Below, piece by piece: positions 35,929 to 44,811 of a DNA stretch of 64,000 bases. Position 1 is the first letter of the stretch, and each line of letters begins with the position of its first letter. This DNA is from Desulfoferula mesophila (GTDB lineage: Bacteria > Desulfobacterota > Desulfarculia > Desulfarculales > Desulfarculaceae), in the NCBI RefSeq assembly GCF_037076455.1, contig NZ_AP028679.1, forward strand, positions 2,371,501 through 2,435,500, given 5' to 3'. The position numbers and the translations under genes were made by a program. The notes under the pieces are model-generated. The model was given only the letters and a program-made list of their open reading frames with translations, was not told where the DNA came from and did no database searches.

Positions 35929-37083
35929 CTAGCTCCGCACCTCCTCAAGGCGCTCCATCAACAGCCGCACCGCCTCGGTAGTGGTGCCGTCCTTTATCAG
36001 CGGCACTCCCAGTTCCTGGAGGATGGCCCAGCCTTCCTCTTGGGAATGACCCCGCATCTTGATGACAAGGGTCACCTTATCCTTGAGGCTCGGCCACATT
36101 CGGCGCACCCCGCGGGCCATGATCTCGCAATTGTTGATGCCGCCGAATACGTTGAGGAGCAAGGCATCCAGGCCCGGGGTGGCGAGCATGACCTCCAGCG
36201 CGGCGGCCATGTTCTCTTCGGAGATGCCTCCGCCCAGGTCGATGAAGGCCGCCGGCACGGCTCCCGCATCGGCCACCTCATCCATGGTGGTCATGCATAT
36301 CCCGGCTCCGCCGGCCATCACCCCCACGGTCCCGTTTTCCTCCAGGGCCACGTAGGTCACCCCGATTTTCTGGGCCCGGGCCTCCAACGAGTTCTCATCG
36401 ACCTCCTTGAATCGGGCGAGTTCCGGATGACGGAAAAGTGCCGCGTCGTCCACGATGAGCTTGCAATCGCCGGCCACGATCCGGCCCTGGCGGGTGACCA
36501 CTAGAGGGTTGATCTCCAGGGTGAAGGCCTCCGCCTGGAAAAACAGCTCCATCAGCCGCACGGTTATCTTGGAAGCCTGTTCCTGCAGATCGGGGTCCAG
36601 GCCCGCCTGGTTCCACAGCTTCCGCCAGGGTGCGAGGTCCTTGATCCCCTCCTGCAGAGGGTCCAGGTTCATCTGATACAGATCGCCGGGACGCTCGGCG
36701 GCCACCAGCTCGATGTCCACGCCTCCCTTGGTGGAGAGCAGGGCCCTGGGGGTGGCCTGGGCGGTATCCAGCACCACTCCCAGATAGAGCTCTCGGGCGA
36801 TATCCAGGCGGGCCTCCACCAGCAGGCGGTCCACGGTTTCACCCTGATGCGTTTGGCCCAGGATGTTTTGGGCCGCGGCGGCGGCTTCTTCCGGGCTCTG
36901 GGCCAGGGCGATGAGACCGGCCTTGCCCCTTCCCCCCGCCCTTACCTGGGCCTTGACCACGCAAGGGCCAATCGCCCGGGCGGCCTCGGCGACTTCCGAA
37001 GGAGTAAAGACCACCCGGGACTCGGGTACCGGCAGACCGGCGGCGCGTAAGATCTCCTTGGCCTGATGTTCTCTCAAATACAT
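35929..37083 (-). CDS. sucC: Succinyl-CoA synthetase (ADP-forming) beta subunit
   Basis: A 384-residue SucC. It begins MYLREHQAKEIL and has the ATP-grasp elements VVKAQVRAGGRGKAG, LEINPLV and GDCKLIVDD, then DLGGG, NVFGGINNC and GHSQEEG for the CoA-ligase part. All are at normal positions. Starts at ATG 37083 and is followed by sucD after two bases, with kor genes upstream. Together they connect 2-oxoglutarate oxidation to ATP formation. Confidence 0.93.
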   Translation of the reverse strand: MYLREHQAKEILRAAGLPVPESRVVFTPSEVAEAARAIGPCVVKAQVRAGGRGKAGLIALAQSPEEAAAAAQNILGQTHQGETVDRLLVEARLDIARELYLGVVLDTAQATPRALLSTKGGVDIELVAAERPGDLYQMNLDPLQEGIKDLAPWRKLWNQAGLDPDLQEQASKITVRLMELFFQAEAFTLEINPLVVTRQGRIVAGDCKLIVDDAALFRHPELARFKEVDENSLEARAQKIGVTYVALEENGTVGVMAGGAGICMTTMDEVADAGAVPAAFIDLGGGISEENMAAALEVMLATPGLDALLLNVFGGINNCEIMARGVRRMWPSLKDKVTLVIKMRGHSQEEGWAILQELGVPLIKDGTTTEAVRLLMERLEEVRS

Positions 37084-37191
37084 TGGTTGCTTTCCATGTC
37101 TGTAAAGGGTCGGCCACGACGCTGCGCGGTGAGACCGGCCATCCGGATCAATTTTTATTCAAGACTCACACCCCTAACGAAGGGTGACGGC

Positions 37192-37746
37192 TCATGCCTG
37201 TTTGACCAGCGCCTCTTCGCCGAGCTCATAGCCAAGGCGCAGGGCTTGGCGGTTGGTTTCCAGGGTCTTGGGCGGCACGTTGCCGTCGAGGATGGTGCTC
37301 AGGTCCTCCAGTTTCACCACCTTGCTGATGGCCGCCAGCGCCCCCAACATGATGATGTTGGCGAAAAGCGCCCTGCCGAAGTCCTGTTCCGCCCGGGCCG
37401 TGGCATCTACGTAATAGACCTTGGCGGCCTCTTCCGGCGCGCTCTTGACCAGGGTGCCGTCGGCGATGATCACCGCTTTGCTCAAATCCAGCTCAGAGGC
37501 GTAGCGGTCCATGGCAGGCTGACTCATGACCAGGAAATGATCGATGTCCAGGGCCTTGACGTAGTCGATTTCGCCGTCGTTGATAACCACGTCGCTCTTG
37601 CAGGCGCCGCCCCGCGCCTCGGGGCCGTAGCTCTGGGTCTGGGCCACCTCGACCTCGTCGTTCAAGCCGGCGGCCATGGCCGTAAGCAGGGCGGCCTTGA
37701 TCACTCCCTGGCCGCCGAAGCCCGCGAATCTGACCTCCTTACGCAT
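37192..37746 (-). CDS. korC: 2-oxoacid:ferredoxin oxidoreductase gamma subunit
   Basis: A 184-residue gamma subunit. RFAGFGGQGVIKAALL at the start, SYGPEARGGACKSDVVI in the middle and FANIIMLGALA are family marks. It overlaps the ferredoxin-type delta gene by eight bases, with AAAGGAGG inside the latter. It completes a four-subunit enzyme oxidising a 2-oxoacid to acyl-CoA with ferredoxin as acceptor. Since sucCD follow, 2-oxoglutarate is the likely substrate, but pyruvate or branched-chain acids are not excluded by sequence. Confidence 0.9.
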   Translation of the reverse strand: MRKEVRFAGFGGQGVIKAALLTAMAAGLNDEVEVAQTQSYGPEARGGACKSDVVINDGEIDYVKALDIDHFLVMSQPAMDRYASELDLSKAVIIADGTLVKSAPEEAAKVYYVDATARAEQDFGRALFANIIMLGALAAISKVVKLEDLSTILDGNVPPKTLETNRQALRLGYELGEEALVKQA

Positions 37747-37972
37747 GGTCGGCCTCCTTTGAGTTCCCGTCGGTAATCACGGTGATGGCCAGGTCCGGGC
37801 AGGTCATCTCGCACTGCAGACACCCGGTGCAATCTTCCCCGCGGGCGGCGCTCGGCAAAAGGTAGCCTTTGCTGTTGCGAAGCTGGGACAATTCCAGCAC
37901 GTCCTGCGGGCATACCGCGATGCATAGCTGGCAGCCCTTGCAGTAGTTGTTGTCTATCTCTATGCGGTTCAA
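37739..37972 (-). CDS. korD: 2-oxoacid:ferredoxin oxidoreductase delta (2x[4Fe-4S]) subunit
   Basis: A 77-residue ferredoxin-like protein with two [4Fe-4S] motifs, CKGCQLCIAVCP near residue 11 and CTGCLQCEMTCP near residue 48. It lies between the beta and gamma genes and starts at a TTG (37972), five bases after the beta stop; no ATG is available that does not run far into the beta gene. It passes electrons within the complex to free ferredoxin. Confidence 0.88.
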   Translation of the reverse strand: MNRIEIDNNYCKGCQLCIAVCPQDVLELSQLRNSKGYLLPSAARGEDCTGCLQCEMTCPDLAITVITDGNSKEADHA

Positions 37973-37976
37973 GACC

Positions 37977-38792
37977 TCACACTCCCTTCGCCTGGCACAA
38001 GCCATAAACGCCTTCGGTGAATTCCGGTCTGTCGTCCCTTTGCAACAAGCGGCCCACCACGATTTTTCCGGCCAATTCCTCCGCACCGAGTTCGCCGGCC
38101 TTGGACAACCGCACCGAGTTGGTCTTGAGCATTTCGTACAGGTCCACCGCCGATCCAGTGCCGTACATGTAGCGCCCGGCTTGGGTGGGGCACTGCACCA
38201 CCACCTCCACGAAGGCGAACCCCTTGTGCTCCATGGCCTCGCGCATGGACTTGGCCATCTGGGCCGGCTGGGCGGTGGTCCAGCGGGCGATATAGGTGGC
38301 GCCGGCGGCCCGGGCGAGTTCACAGGCATCGAAAGGCTGCTCCGGATTGCCGCGGGGCGAGGTCTGGGTGCGCGCCTGGTAAGGAGTAGTGGGGGCCACC
38401 TGACCGCCGGTCATGCCGTAGATGTTGTTGTTGAGCATGACCACGGTGAGGTCGATGTTGCGCCGGGCGGCGTGGATGAAGTGGTTGCCTCCGATAGCCA
38501 CGCAATCGCCGTCGCCGCAGAACACCACCACCTTGCGATCCGGCTGGGCCAGCTTGAGGCCGGTGGCCACGGCCACTGCCCTGCCGTGCAGGGCATGGAT
38601 GGTGTCGGCCTTGATGAATACCGGCGTCCAGCCCGAGCAGCCGATGCCGCCCACCAGGGCCAGGTTGTCGTAGACGCCCAATTTGTCAACCGCGCGCAAA
38701 AAGCTGTTGAGCACGGTGCCGTGCCCGCAGCCGGGACAATAGATGCTGGGCAACGCGCTTTTGCGCAGCATTTTTTCTGCTAGGGGATGCAT
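37977..38792 (-). CDS. korB: 2-oxoacid:ferredoxin oxidoreductase beta (ThDP) subunit
   Basis: A 271-residue beta subunit. YCPGCGHGTV near residue 20 and the thiamine-diphosphate motif CGDGDCVAIGGNHF, ending LNNNIYGMTGGQ, define it, and TTPYQARTQTSP is the usual loop after it. It starts at ATG 38792, four bases after the alpha stop; an in-frame start inside the alpha gene is less likely. The pattern matches 2-oxoglutarate-type more than pyruvate-type enzymes, in line with the sucCD genes downstream. Confidence 0.92.
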   Translation of the reverse strand: MHPLAEKMLRKSALPSIYCPGCGHGTVLNSFLRAVDKLGVYDNLALVGGIGCSGWTPVFIKADTIHALHGRAVAVATGLKLAQPDRKVVVFCGDGDCVAIGGNHFIHAARRNIDLTVVMLNNNIYGMTGGQVAPTTPYQARTQTSPRGNPEQPFDACELARAAGATYIARWTTAQPAQMAKSMREAMEHKGFAFVEVVVQCPTQAGRYMYGTGSAVDLYEMLKTNSVRLSKAGELGAEELAGKIVVGRLLQRDDRPEFTEGVYGLCQAKGV

Positions 38793-38796
38793 GACC

Positions 38797-39924
38797 TCAG
38801 CTCCCAAGTTGCTTAAGAATTTTAGTGGGGGTGTGCAGCTCGCCGCCCAAAGCCGGCAGAGAAATCACCTCGCAATACTTGCCCAGCACCCTTTGAACCT
38901 CGCGGCTGATCTTGCCTACGTTCATCTCGGGCACCAGCACTTTGCGGACGCCGGACGCCAGACCGACCAGGGCTTCGTCAGGGAAGGGCCAAAGTATGCG
39001 CAACTGCACCAAACCGGCCTTGATTCCCTGGGCCCTGGCCTGGCGCACCGCGTTTTTGGCCGAGCGCACCACCGAGCCATAAGCCACCACCAGCACCTCG
39101 GCTTCGTCGCACTCCAGGGTGACGATATCGGTCAGCTCTTGGGCGTGGCCGGTGATTTTGGAGCAGAGGTGTTCGATCACCTTGGCCGAGGTGGCGATGT
39201 CGTTACCCTTGCGGTTACCGTCCTCTCCGTGCGCCTGGCTCTCCACCAGTATGTTGTAGCCCTGGCCCACGGAGGGCATGCCGTCCAGCAACCCGTCCGG
39301 CCCGGGGCGATACATCTTGTATTCATCGGGGGGCGCCGCAGGAGGGGTGCGGGGAATCGCTTCGACCTCGGCGGGGATGCGCAGCTTTTCGCGGGTGTGG
39401 CCCACGATCTCGTCGGAGAGCACGATCACCGGCACCCGAAAGCGCTCGGCCAGATTGAAGGCTTTTACGGTGAGCTCGAAGCTCTCCTGCACCGAACTGG
39501 GGCATAGGGCGATGATCTCATAATCGCCGTGTGAGCCGTATTTGGCCTGCATCACGTCCTGCTGGCTGGGCATGGTGGGCTGGCCGGTGGCCGGCCCGCC
39601 GCGCTGCACGTCGATTATCACGCAGGGGGTCTCGGTCATGGCGGCATAACCTATGCCCTCCTGCATCAGGGAGAAGCCCGGGCCCGTGGTGGCGGTGCAA
39701 GCCTTCATACCGCCCCAGGCGGCCCCGACCACCGCGTTTATCGAGCCCAGTTCGTCTTCCATCTGCACAAAGGCCCCGTTGTGCTCGGGCAGCCTCAGCG
39801 CCATGAGCTCGGCGATTTCGGTGGCCGGGGTGATGGGATACCCCGCAAAAAAACGGCAGCCGGCGGCCAGCGCCCCTTTAACGCAAGCCTCGTTGCCTTG
39901 AACAATCTCTACTGTAAGAGCCAT
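38797..39924 (-). CDS. korA: 2-oxoacid:ferredoxin oxidoreductase alpha subunit
   Basis: A 375-residue alpha subunit. GYPITPATEIAELMA, EDELGSINAVVGAAWGG and TGPGFSLMQEGIGYA near the N-terminus are the signature; the second half has VVAYGSVVRSAKNAV and LRILWPFP. It starts at ATG 39924 with AGAGGT upstream, not at a longer frame start. It heads korABDC-sucCD, and the tctA gene ends 50 bases upstream. Confidence 0.93.
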   Translation of the reverse strand: MALTVEIVQGNEACVKGALAAGCRFFAGYPITPATEIAELMALRLPEHNGAFVQMEDELGSINAVVGAAWGGMKACTATTGPGFSLMQEGIGYAAMTETPCVIIDVQRGGPATGQPTMPSQQDVMQAKYGSHGDYEIIALCPSSVQESFELTVKAFNLAERFRVPVIVLSDEIVGHTREKLRIPAEVEAIPRTPPAAPPDEYKMYRPGPDGLLDGMPSVGQGYNILVESQAHGEDGNRKGNDIATSAKVIEHLCSKITGHAQELTDIVTLECDEAEVLVVAYGSVVRSAKNAVRQARAQGIKAGLVQLRILWPFPDEALVGLASGVRKVLVPEMNVGKISREVQRVLGKYCEVISLPALGGELHTPTKILKQLGS

Positions 39925-39974
39925 GTTACCTCTTTCTATTTTTGTTCCCGGGGACGGCTTGGCCACCTCGGTTT

Positions 39975-41492
39975 TCAGACCTGTGTGTTTGGCATCTCGC
40001 AGGCCAGATTACGCTGTCGACGTTGCTTGAGGTTGCGCCGCACTAACAGGGCGATGGAGAGCACGGTGATTCCCATGAAAAAGATGCAGATGCCTGAGCG
40101 GAAAAATATCACCGGCGAACCCGCCGACAACAGGAGGGAACGCCTCAAGTTGTCCTCAAACATGGGGCCCAGGATGAAAGCGATCAAAAAGGGTGCTTCC
40201 GGAATGCCCAGCCGCAGCATTATGTATCCTAGCACCCCCATGAATACTGCCGAGAGCACGTCGAACATGGAGTTGTTCACTGCGTAGGATCCAAAAAAAC
40301 ACAGCACCAGGACGATGGGGAAAAGGATCTTTTTGGGCACGTCGGCGATTTTGGCAAAGCCCCTGATACAGAGCTTGCCCATGATGAGCATCATCAGGGA
40401 AGAGAGCATGATGCCCACGAAAATGGCGTAGACCAAGGGTAAGTGCTGTTGGAACAGCATGGGCCCGGGGGTCAGGTTGTGCACCATGAAGGCACCTAGG
40501 ATCACCGCGGTAATGACGTCGCCGGGCACTCCCAGAGCCAGCAGGGGAATCATGGTAGCTCCGCAGCAGCCGTTGTTGCCCGACTCGGAGGCAGCCACTC
40601 CCTCCAACTCGCCCTGCCCGAAGTTATCCGGAGTCTTGGATCCGCGCTTCGCCTCGCTGTAAGACATGAAGGCTGCGGGCGCCCCGCCGATGCCCGGAAT
40701 TGCACCCAAGATGACCCCGATGATGCTGCCCCGCAGGATGGACTTCAGCGAGTGGCGGAACTCACCCCAGGTAAGTCCGCCGCCCGCCAGGCGATGCAGG
40801 TCGGATTTGCCCCCGGTCACCCCTCGCACCGCCGCGTCGATCAACTCGGGCAGGGCGAATAGTCCGATGAGCACTGGGATGAAATTGAGTCCGCCCATGA
40901 GATCGAAGTTGCCGAAAGTCAGGCGGTCGCTGCCGTACACCAGGTCCATACCTATGGTGGCCAGAAGCAGGCCCAAGGCCGCCGATATGAGGCCCTTTAT
41001 AAGTGACTTGCCAGTCACTCCCGCAATAATGGTCAAAGAGAAGCAGATGAGCAGGAAAAACTCGGGCGGCCCGAAACGCAAGGCGAAGCTGGCGATGAAA
41101 CCAGCAAAAAAGATGAGAGAAATGTTAGAAATGAAGTCCGCAACGCAGGAGGCGTAAAGGGCCATGTCCAGGGCTTTGCGCGCCAGCCCCTTTTGGGCCA
41201 GGGGATAGCCGTCCATGACCGTGCAGGCCGCGGCGGGAGTGCCCGGTGTCTTTATCAGGATGGCCGAGATGGAACCACCGTAGATGGCCCCCTTGTAGAT
41301 ACCTACCAGTAGGATAATGCCGGTAATTGGGTCCATGTAAAAGGTAAAGGGCAAGGCCAGGGCCACGGCCATGGTGCCGGTGAGCCCCGGAATGGCTCCC
41401 ACCACTACACCCATGAGCATGCCGCCAGCGATTGCCATTAAATTGTATAGATTGGCGAAGTTGCTAATCCCTTGTAATAAGCTATCCCACAC
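39975..41492 (-). CDS. tctA: Tripartite tricarboxylate transporter large permease (TctA)
   Basis: A 505-residue membrane protein with about twelve helices. GAIPGLTGTMAVALALPFTF, YGGSISAILIKTPGTPAAACT and GAIPGIGGAPAAFMSYSEAKR are the repeated TctA signatures, and CGATMIPLLALGVPGD closes the family pattern. It forms the channel of a sodium-driven binding-protein-dependent importer for tricarboxylates and related acids, with TctB and TctC upstream. Starts at GTG with AAGGAG seven bases before. Confidence 0.93.
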   Translation of the reverse strand: MWDSLLQGISNFANLYNLMAIAGGMLMGVVVGAIPGLTGTMAVALALPFTFYMDPITGIILLVGIYKGAIYGGSISAILIKTPGTPAAACTVMDGYPLAQKGLARKALDMALYASCVADFISNISLIFFAGFIASFALRFGPPEFFLLICFSLTIIAGVTGKSLIKGLISAALGLLLATIGMDLVYGSDRLTFGNFDLMGGLNFIPVLIGLFALPELIDAAVRGVTGGKSDLHRLAGGGLTWGEFRHSLKSILRGSIIGVILGAIPGIGGAPAAFMSYSEAKRGSKTPDNFGQGELEGVAASESGNNGCCGATMIPLLALGVPGDVITAVILGAFMVHNLTPGPMLFQQHLPLVYAIFVGIMLSSLMMLIMGKLCIRGFAKIADVPKKILFPIVLVLCFFGSYAVNNSMFDVLSAVFMGVLGYIMLRLGIPEAPFLIAFILGPMFEDNLRRSLLLSAGSPVIFFRSGICIFFMGITVLSIALLVRRNLKQRRQRNLACEMPNTQV

Positions 41493-41508
41493 GGTGTGAC
41501 TCCTTGGC

Positions 41509-42027
41509 CTACCAGCCCCAGGGACCCGGGGGCATGGGAATATTGGCCACTTTCACGAAAAAGAAATACAAAACCAAAGGAACCAGCACGGCGATGGGCA
41601 CCGTGAGCTTAAAGTCCCGGTAGCCGTAAATCAGCGTGTAGCCCAGCAGGGCCACCATTGAAGACAGCATCATTCCCAGCCAGTCCACCAAGAAGTAGTA
41701 GCCAACCATGGCGCCGATAGTCAGGCAGGCCATGCCCACTGAGCGGGGATTGACCTTAGGTATGGCGGCGGAATTGTCCGCAGCCTCTCCAGCCCGTGCT
41801 GCCCCCGCCTTGGTTTTGCGGATCTGGATCAGACTGGAGCAGGCCAGCATGATGCCCAGCCCTACCAAGCCCCAACTGATTACCTCAGGCCAGAAGGAGG
41901 GCGAGACCCCCGTCATCTGCACGCTGGATGGGACCAAGATAAAATTGGGTATGAGCCAAAGGGACACGAACAGAAAAATCAGCGCCGTACCTAAGCCCAG
42001 ATACAAATTATCGTAATGGCTTTTCAC
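41509..42027 (-). CDS. tctB: Tripartite tricarboxylate transporter small permease (TctB)
   Basis: A 172-residue membrane protein with four predicted helices, at the usual place between tctC and tctA. The end has YRDFKLTVPIAVLVPLVLYFFFVKVANIP-type sequence typical of TctB, whose overall conservation is low. The start is put at the GTG at 42027, with CGGAG six bases upstream; a longer reading would reach 42081 without a good ribosome site. Confidence 0.85.
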   Translation of the reverse strand: MKSHYDNLYLGLGTALIFLFVSLWLIPNFILVPSSVQMTGVSPSFWPEVISWGLVGLGIMLACSSLIQIRKTKAGAARAGEAADNSAAIPKVNPRSVGMACLTIGAMVGYYFLVDWLGMMLSSMVALLGYTLIYGYRDFKLTVPIAVLVPLVLYFFFVKVANIPMPPGPWGW

Positions 42028-42092
42028 ACCAATCTCCGTTAAGGGTGGGCCCCAGCCGGGACCCACCCAGAAGGCGGTCAATCACGCGTCGG

Positions 42093-43079
42093 TTATTTGA
42101 TGATCAGGCCCAGCTTCTGGCCCAACTCCCGGTACACCTTGAATTGCTTCTCTACAAAGGCCTTGGTCTCGGCGGGAGATTTTATGTAAGGTACCGAACC
42201 CAAGCTGTTGGTCATCTTCAGCCAAGTCTTGTCTTTGGCCACATTTTGCAGAGCGGCGGTCCAGACATTAACCACCTCCTCGGAAAGTTTGGGCGGACCC
42301 CAAAGGCCGCTCCAGCCGATGATAACCTCCAAGTCCGGGAAGCCGGCCTCCTTGACGGTGGGCACGTCGGAGATCATGGGGAAGCGCTCGGGGGTTGTGA
42401 CTGCCAGGGCCCGCAGCTTGCCGGCTTGGATTTGGTCAATGACCGTGGCCAGGTTTATGCAAAGGAAATCCACGTGTCCGCCCAGCAGGGCGGTCTTGGC
42501 ACCACCACCGCCTTTGTAGGGAACCATCTTAACCGCAGTGCTAGGCAAGTTGGCGTCGGCAAGCAGTTTCTGGAAGCCCATATTGAGGATAGTCGTGGGC
42601 CCGGAGGTGGAGTAGCTATACTTACCTGGGCTCTTCTTGATAGCCGCCACTACCTCCTTGAGGGACTTGAAGGGAGAAGTGGATTGGACTACGTAAACCA
42701 CTGGGTTTAGTTCCAGCAGCCCCAGGAAGGTGAAGCCGTCCCATGTGTAAGGGGTCTTCATGTTGATGGCGGGCGCCACACCGTTGCAACCCACACGTGA
42801 TAGGAGCAGGGTGTAGCCGTCGGGTGCGCTACGAGCCACGTAGGTGGAACCCACCACGCCGCCCGCTCCGGTGCGGTTGATGACCACTACGGGCTCCTTC
42901 ACGTAGTTGGGGGCCACGGCAGCCAAGGCGCGTGCCGCCAGGTCGGAAGCGCCGCCTGGCCCGTAGGGGGCCACCAAGGTGACGGGCTTGGTGGGATACT
43001 CAGCAAAAGCCATCCCACTCATTAAGACCATGGTGGCCAGTGCGGCAAGAATTGCTACGAAGAAACGTTTTTTACTCAT
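42093..43079 (-). CDS. tctC: TctC/Bug-family extracytoplasmic solute-binding protein
   Basis: A 328-residue periplasmic binding protein. The signal peptide ends at about residue 26 (SGMAFA). YPTKPVTLVAPYGPGGASDLAARALA is the Bug-family start, followed by VVINRTGAGGVVGSTYVARSAPDGYTLL and later LRALAVTTPERF. It captures carboxylates for TctAB. TTT systems of this type have been linked to tricarboxylates and, in some bacteria, sulfolactate; the ligand here is unknown. ATG 43079 with GGAGGG; a GntR-type gene lies upstream. Confidence 0.93.
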   Translation of the reverse strand: MSKKRFFVAILAALATMVLMSGMAFAEYPTKPVTLVAPYGPGGASDLAARALAAVAPNYVKEPVVVINRTGAGGVVGSTYVARSAPDGYTLLLSRVGCNGVAPAINMKTPYTWDGFTFLGLLELNPVVYVVQSTSPFKSLKEVVAAIKKSPGKYSYSTSGPTTILNMGFQKLLADANLPSTAVKMVPYKGGGGAKTALLGGHVDFLCINLATVIDQIQAGKLRALAVTTPERFPMISDVPTVKEAGFPDLEVIIGWSGLWGPPKLSEEVVNVWTAALQNVAKDKTWLKMTNSLGSVPYIKSPAETKAFVEKQFKVYRELGQKLGLIIK

Positions 43080-43118
43080 CAATTCCCTCCAGTTTTTGCC
43101 GCCTAGATGTGCGGCAGG

Positions 43119-43862
43119 CTAAATTAGTTCGATATCCAATTTGACGAAATCACCACGATAGACCACGTCACCCACATAGATCACGGTATCGTCCTGATCG
43201 GTAACCACTCGGCGAACGTTGGCCACCGGGGTGTCCAAAGAAATATTCAACAACTCGGCGCTATCAATATCGGCCGTGCCGATGGTGAGAACTTGGTGTG
43301 CTCTTTTGATCTGGACTTCCTCTAGTCTGTCCAGCACGGCGAGCACCAGTTCCGACTCAAAGGCATTGCGGGCCATTTGAAAAACTCTCTGATCCAGATA
43401 GACGTCGATTACGCAGTAGGGTGTCTGGTCTTTGATGCTCACTCGACGCGAATAGCAGTAAGTGGGCGCCAAAAAGCCCTCATCGGGCCCCAACTCAGGG
43501 CAAGCTTTATTTTCCGACGAACAAAGGAATTTTATTCTGGTGCCTTCTAGAAGCTTGATCAGGTTCGCCCATTCGGTCTGCAGGTTGAACCAGTGACGAT
43601 CTCTAGGCTGGCGGGTGACAAAGGTGCCCTTGCCCTGTTTGCGCCAAATGAGGCCATCCTCTTCCAAAAGGTTCACCGCCTGACGGGCGGTAACCCTCGA
43701 CACCCGAAATTCCTCAGCCAAGGCATCCAAGCTGGGCAAGCGCTCACCCTTACAAAATTGCGCGCTCTCGATACGCTTGCGTATTACGCTGGCTACCTTG
43801 AAATAAAGGGGAGCCGCGCCGCGGCGAAGGATTTCGTTAGTTTCAGGCAATGAGGCCTCCAT
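43119..43862 (-). CDS. GntR-family (HutC-type) transcriptional regulator
   Basis: A 247-residue regulator. The N-terminal winged helix has VIRKRIESAQFCKGERLPSL, LAEEFRVSRVTARQAVNLLEEDGLI and GKGTFV; the C-terminal UTRA effector domain follows, with SRRVSIKDQTPYCVIDVYLDQ and later VVTDQDDTVIYVGDVVYRGD. It likely responds to a carboxylate and controls tctCBA, whose first gene is 40 bases downstream. A GTG at 43904 would add 14 residues; the ATG at 43862 fits the family length. Confidence 0.88.
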   Translation of the reverse strand: MEASLPETNEILRRGAAPLYFKVASVIRKRIESAQFCKGERLPSLDALAEEFRVSRVTARQAVNLLEEDGLIWRKQGKGTFVTRQPRDRHWFNLQTEWANLIKLLEGTRIKFLCSSENKACPELGPDEGFLAPTYCYSRRVSIKDQTPYCVIDVYLDQRVFQMARNAFESELVLAVLDRLEEVQIKRAHQVLTIGTADIDSAELLNISLDTPVANVRRVVTDQDDTVIYVGDVVYRGDFVKLDIELI

Positions 43863-44202
43863 ATCCCAAAGTGCTTGGAATTGGTTGACTGAAATTTTTC
43901 TCACCGGTAACTATTCTAATCATCTTAAAGTACATATTATTATAATAGGTAGCATTTACAATAGGTTATACGCCGAAACCCTTCCCGAGAGCGCTCCGAG
44001 TTTTTGGACCGATCACCTACGGCAATCGTTTTTTAATTTACTGGTTTCGTCCGCCGCGCTCGAACCGCCAGAGGCTCAACCCAACGCTTGCCGCGAACGA
44101 TCCCGGTGAGCTAGGACCCTGAACCTGCTTTCGGGACCCGGGAGGTCAACCGTCTGCCTTCCAAGCGCACCATCACGCCTCCCGGGGCTAAAACCGTCTT
44201 TC
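43863..44202. other. Non-coding gap upstream of the GntR gene
   Basis: About 340 bases between the GntR gene and the fumarase beta stop. The part next to the GntR gene (43905-43980) is AT-rich, with TATAAT-like boxes near 43938-43945 on the minus strand, and is the natural place for the GntR promoter and operator, though no clean half-sites stand out. The other half is GC-rich with the inverted repeat listed separately. No gene is seen. Confidence 0.5.
44137..44186. repeat. 9-bp perfect inverted repeat behind the fumarase genes
   Basis: CCCGGGAGG at 44137-44145 and CCTCCCGGG at 44178-44186, 32 bases apart, just past the end of the fumarase beta gene. Short direct copies of AACCGTCT lie inside and beside it (44149 and 44192). 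It could form a long-loop hairpin at the transcript end, but there is no T-run, so it is not called a terminator. Confidence 0.45.
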
Positions 44203-44793
44203 CTAGGCAACGCCTAGTTTTTGGTAAATTCCCGGCAGGCGGCGTTCCGCCTCCGCCTTGATCTCGAAGTATCGATGGCCGCCGTGGCTGTCCATGGCCA
44301 CAGTCAGTGGACCGAAGTCTTTAACCCGGAACTTGTAGAGCGCCTCCGGATGCAGGTGCTCCCAATAGACCTCTTCGACCTCTTCGATCTGCTCGGTTTC
44401 TAGGGATGCCGCTCCCCCCACAATCGCCAGATAAACCGCACCAAATTTTTGCATGGCGTCCAGGCTTTGCTGGTATTGGCCGCCCTTGCCGATCACCGCG
44501 CGCACCCCGTACTTCTCAATCAAGGCCGGGGTAAAGCGATCCATGCGGCCGCTGGTGGTGGTGCCAACGCAGATTTTCTCCCACTTGTCGCCCACCTTGC
44601 GCAGGCTGGGCGCTGTGTGAATGATGGGAAAGCCCGCCAAGCTCACCGGTGGCTCGTGCTGCTGGTCGAACATATAGATTTGGGTCAGGTCCCTGATGCC
44701 GAACAGGGTCCCATCGAAAAAAACAATGTCGCCGATCTTGAGTTGGCGCATGTCCTGCTCTGAAAAAGGCGTTTGTAGATGATAGGTAGCCAT
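44203..44793 (-). CDS. Class I fumarase / tartrate dehydratase-type beta subunit
   Basis: A 196-residue beta subunit. It begins with the LQTPFSEQDMRQLKIGDIVFFDGTLF-type start of the FumA C-terminal family and has GPTTSGRMD-like sequence as CVGTTTSGRMDRFTPALIEKYGVRAVIGKGG, then YWEHLHPEALYKFRVKDFGPLTVAMDSHG. With the alpha subunit upstream it hydrates fumarate to malate, or acts on tartrate. The ATG has AGGAGG upstream. It probably ends a long minus-strand operon. Confidence 0.9.
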   Translation of the reverse strand: MATYHLQTPFSEQDMRQLKIGDIVFFDGTLFGIRDLTQIYMFDQQHEPPVSLAGFPIIHTAPSLRKVGDKWEKICVGTTTSGRMDRFTPALIEKYGVRAVIGKGGQYQQSLDAMQKFGAVYLAIVGGAASLETEQIEEVEEVYWEHLHPEALYKFRVKDFGPLTVAMDSHGGHRYFEIKAEAERRLPGIYQKLGVA

Positions 44794-44811
44794 GCTTAAG
44801 TCCTCCTGACC

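Noticed and set aside
43885-44109. Small plus-strand open frame in the gap upstream of the GntR gene
   Set aside because: No ribosome site and no similarity; it covers the likely GntR promoter region.
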